From: Flavobacterium psychrophilum | GTDB lineage: Bacteria; Bacteroidota; Bacteroidia; Flavobacteriales; Flavobacteriaceae | DNA length: 6,303 nt | NCBI GenBank assembly: GCA_020720185.1 | Contig: DYPB01000084.1 | Span: forward strand, 2,141-8,443 | Direction: 5' to 3' | Part shown: piece by piece, positions 6,245 to 6,303 of the stretch | How the letters are laid out: every line of letters starts with the position of its first letter | Position numbering within the stretch: position 1 is the stretch's first letter | Position numbers and translations under genes: made by a program | Notes under the pieces: generated by a model | The model's database searches: none | The model's input: the letters and a program-made list of their open reading frames with translations, nothing else | Told to the model about the DNA's origin: nothing

Positions 6245-6303
6245 TAGCATATTTTTATCTTCAACCTAAATTTTATTGGTTTGAAAATCTATACCCAACC
6301 AAT

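Noticed and set aside
6266..6303. Minus-strand open stretch from the right edge (ending WLGIDFQTNKI, stop at 6268-6266) as the end of a convergent gene
   Set aside because: Only 11 codons are visible and no family can be recognised, so it cannot be separated from chance.

Overview
The window looks like chromosomal DNA from a member of the Bacteroidota, most likely Flavobacteriia. The DNA is AT-rich. Start codons lack Shine-Dalgarno sequences. All three genes have the Bacteroidota-type -7 element TAnnTTTG upstream. The large polymerase has the exonuclease-PHP-polymerase layout and length that I associate with Flavobacteriaceae DnaE. The family and genus calls are inference from protein character; no search was run.

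Layout. (1) 1-163, minus strand: the first 54 codons of a gene that runs off the left edge. They encode a heptad-repeat coiled coil resembling the N-terminus of DUF3782/PD-(D/E)XK-like coiled-coil proteins. (2) 164-437: a 274-bp intergenic stretch with unusual structure. It holds a probable -7 box for the partial gene, a perfect 24-bp inverted repeat around a 12-nt centre, a segment near 48% GC with a strong hairpin, and a second hairpin with A and T tracts that probably ends dnaE transcription. (3) 438-4964, minus strand: a complete dnaE of 1508 aa. It carries an N-terminal DEDDh proofreading exonuclease, a PHP domain that has lost about half of its metal ligands, the C-family polymerase core with its three catalytic aspartates, a beta-clamp motif, an OB fold and a C-terminal domain with an acidic insertion. 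(4) 4965-5151: a 187-bp divergent promoter region with one promoter for each flanking gene. (5) 5152-6180, plus strand: a complete type I (cytoplasmic) L-asparaginase of 342 aa. (6) 6181-6303: an AT-rich tail with no gene that can be supported.

How the genes relate. dnaE and the asparaginase are divergently transcribed from back-to-back promoters, and I see no functional link between replication and asparagine breakdown. The partial coiled-coil gene lies downstream of dnaE in the same direction, but it has its own promoter and a probable terminator in between, so it is probably a separate unit.

No wholly new system is evident. The points most worth a second look are the pairing of an intact fused exonuclease with a degraded PHP domain, and the structured intergenic segment downstream of dnaE, whose imperfect pairs all favour RNA of the plus strand, antisense to dnaE.
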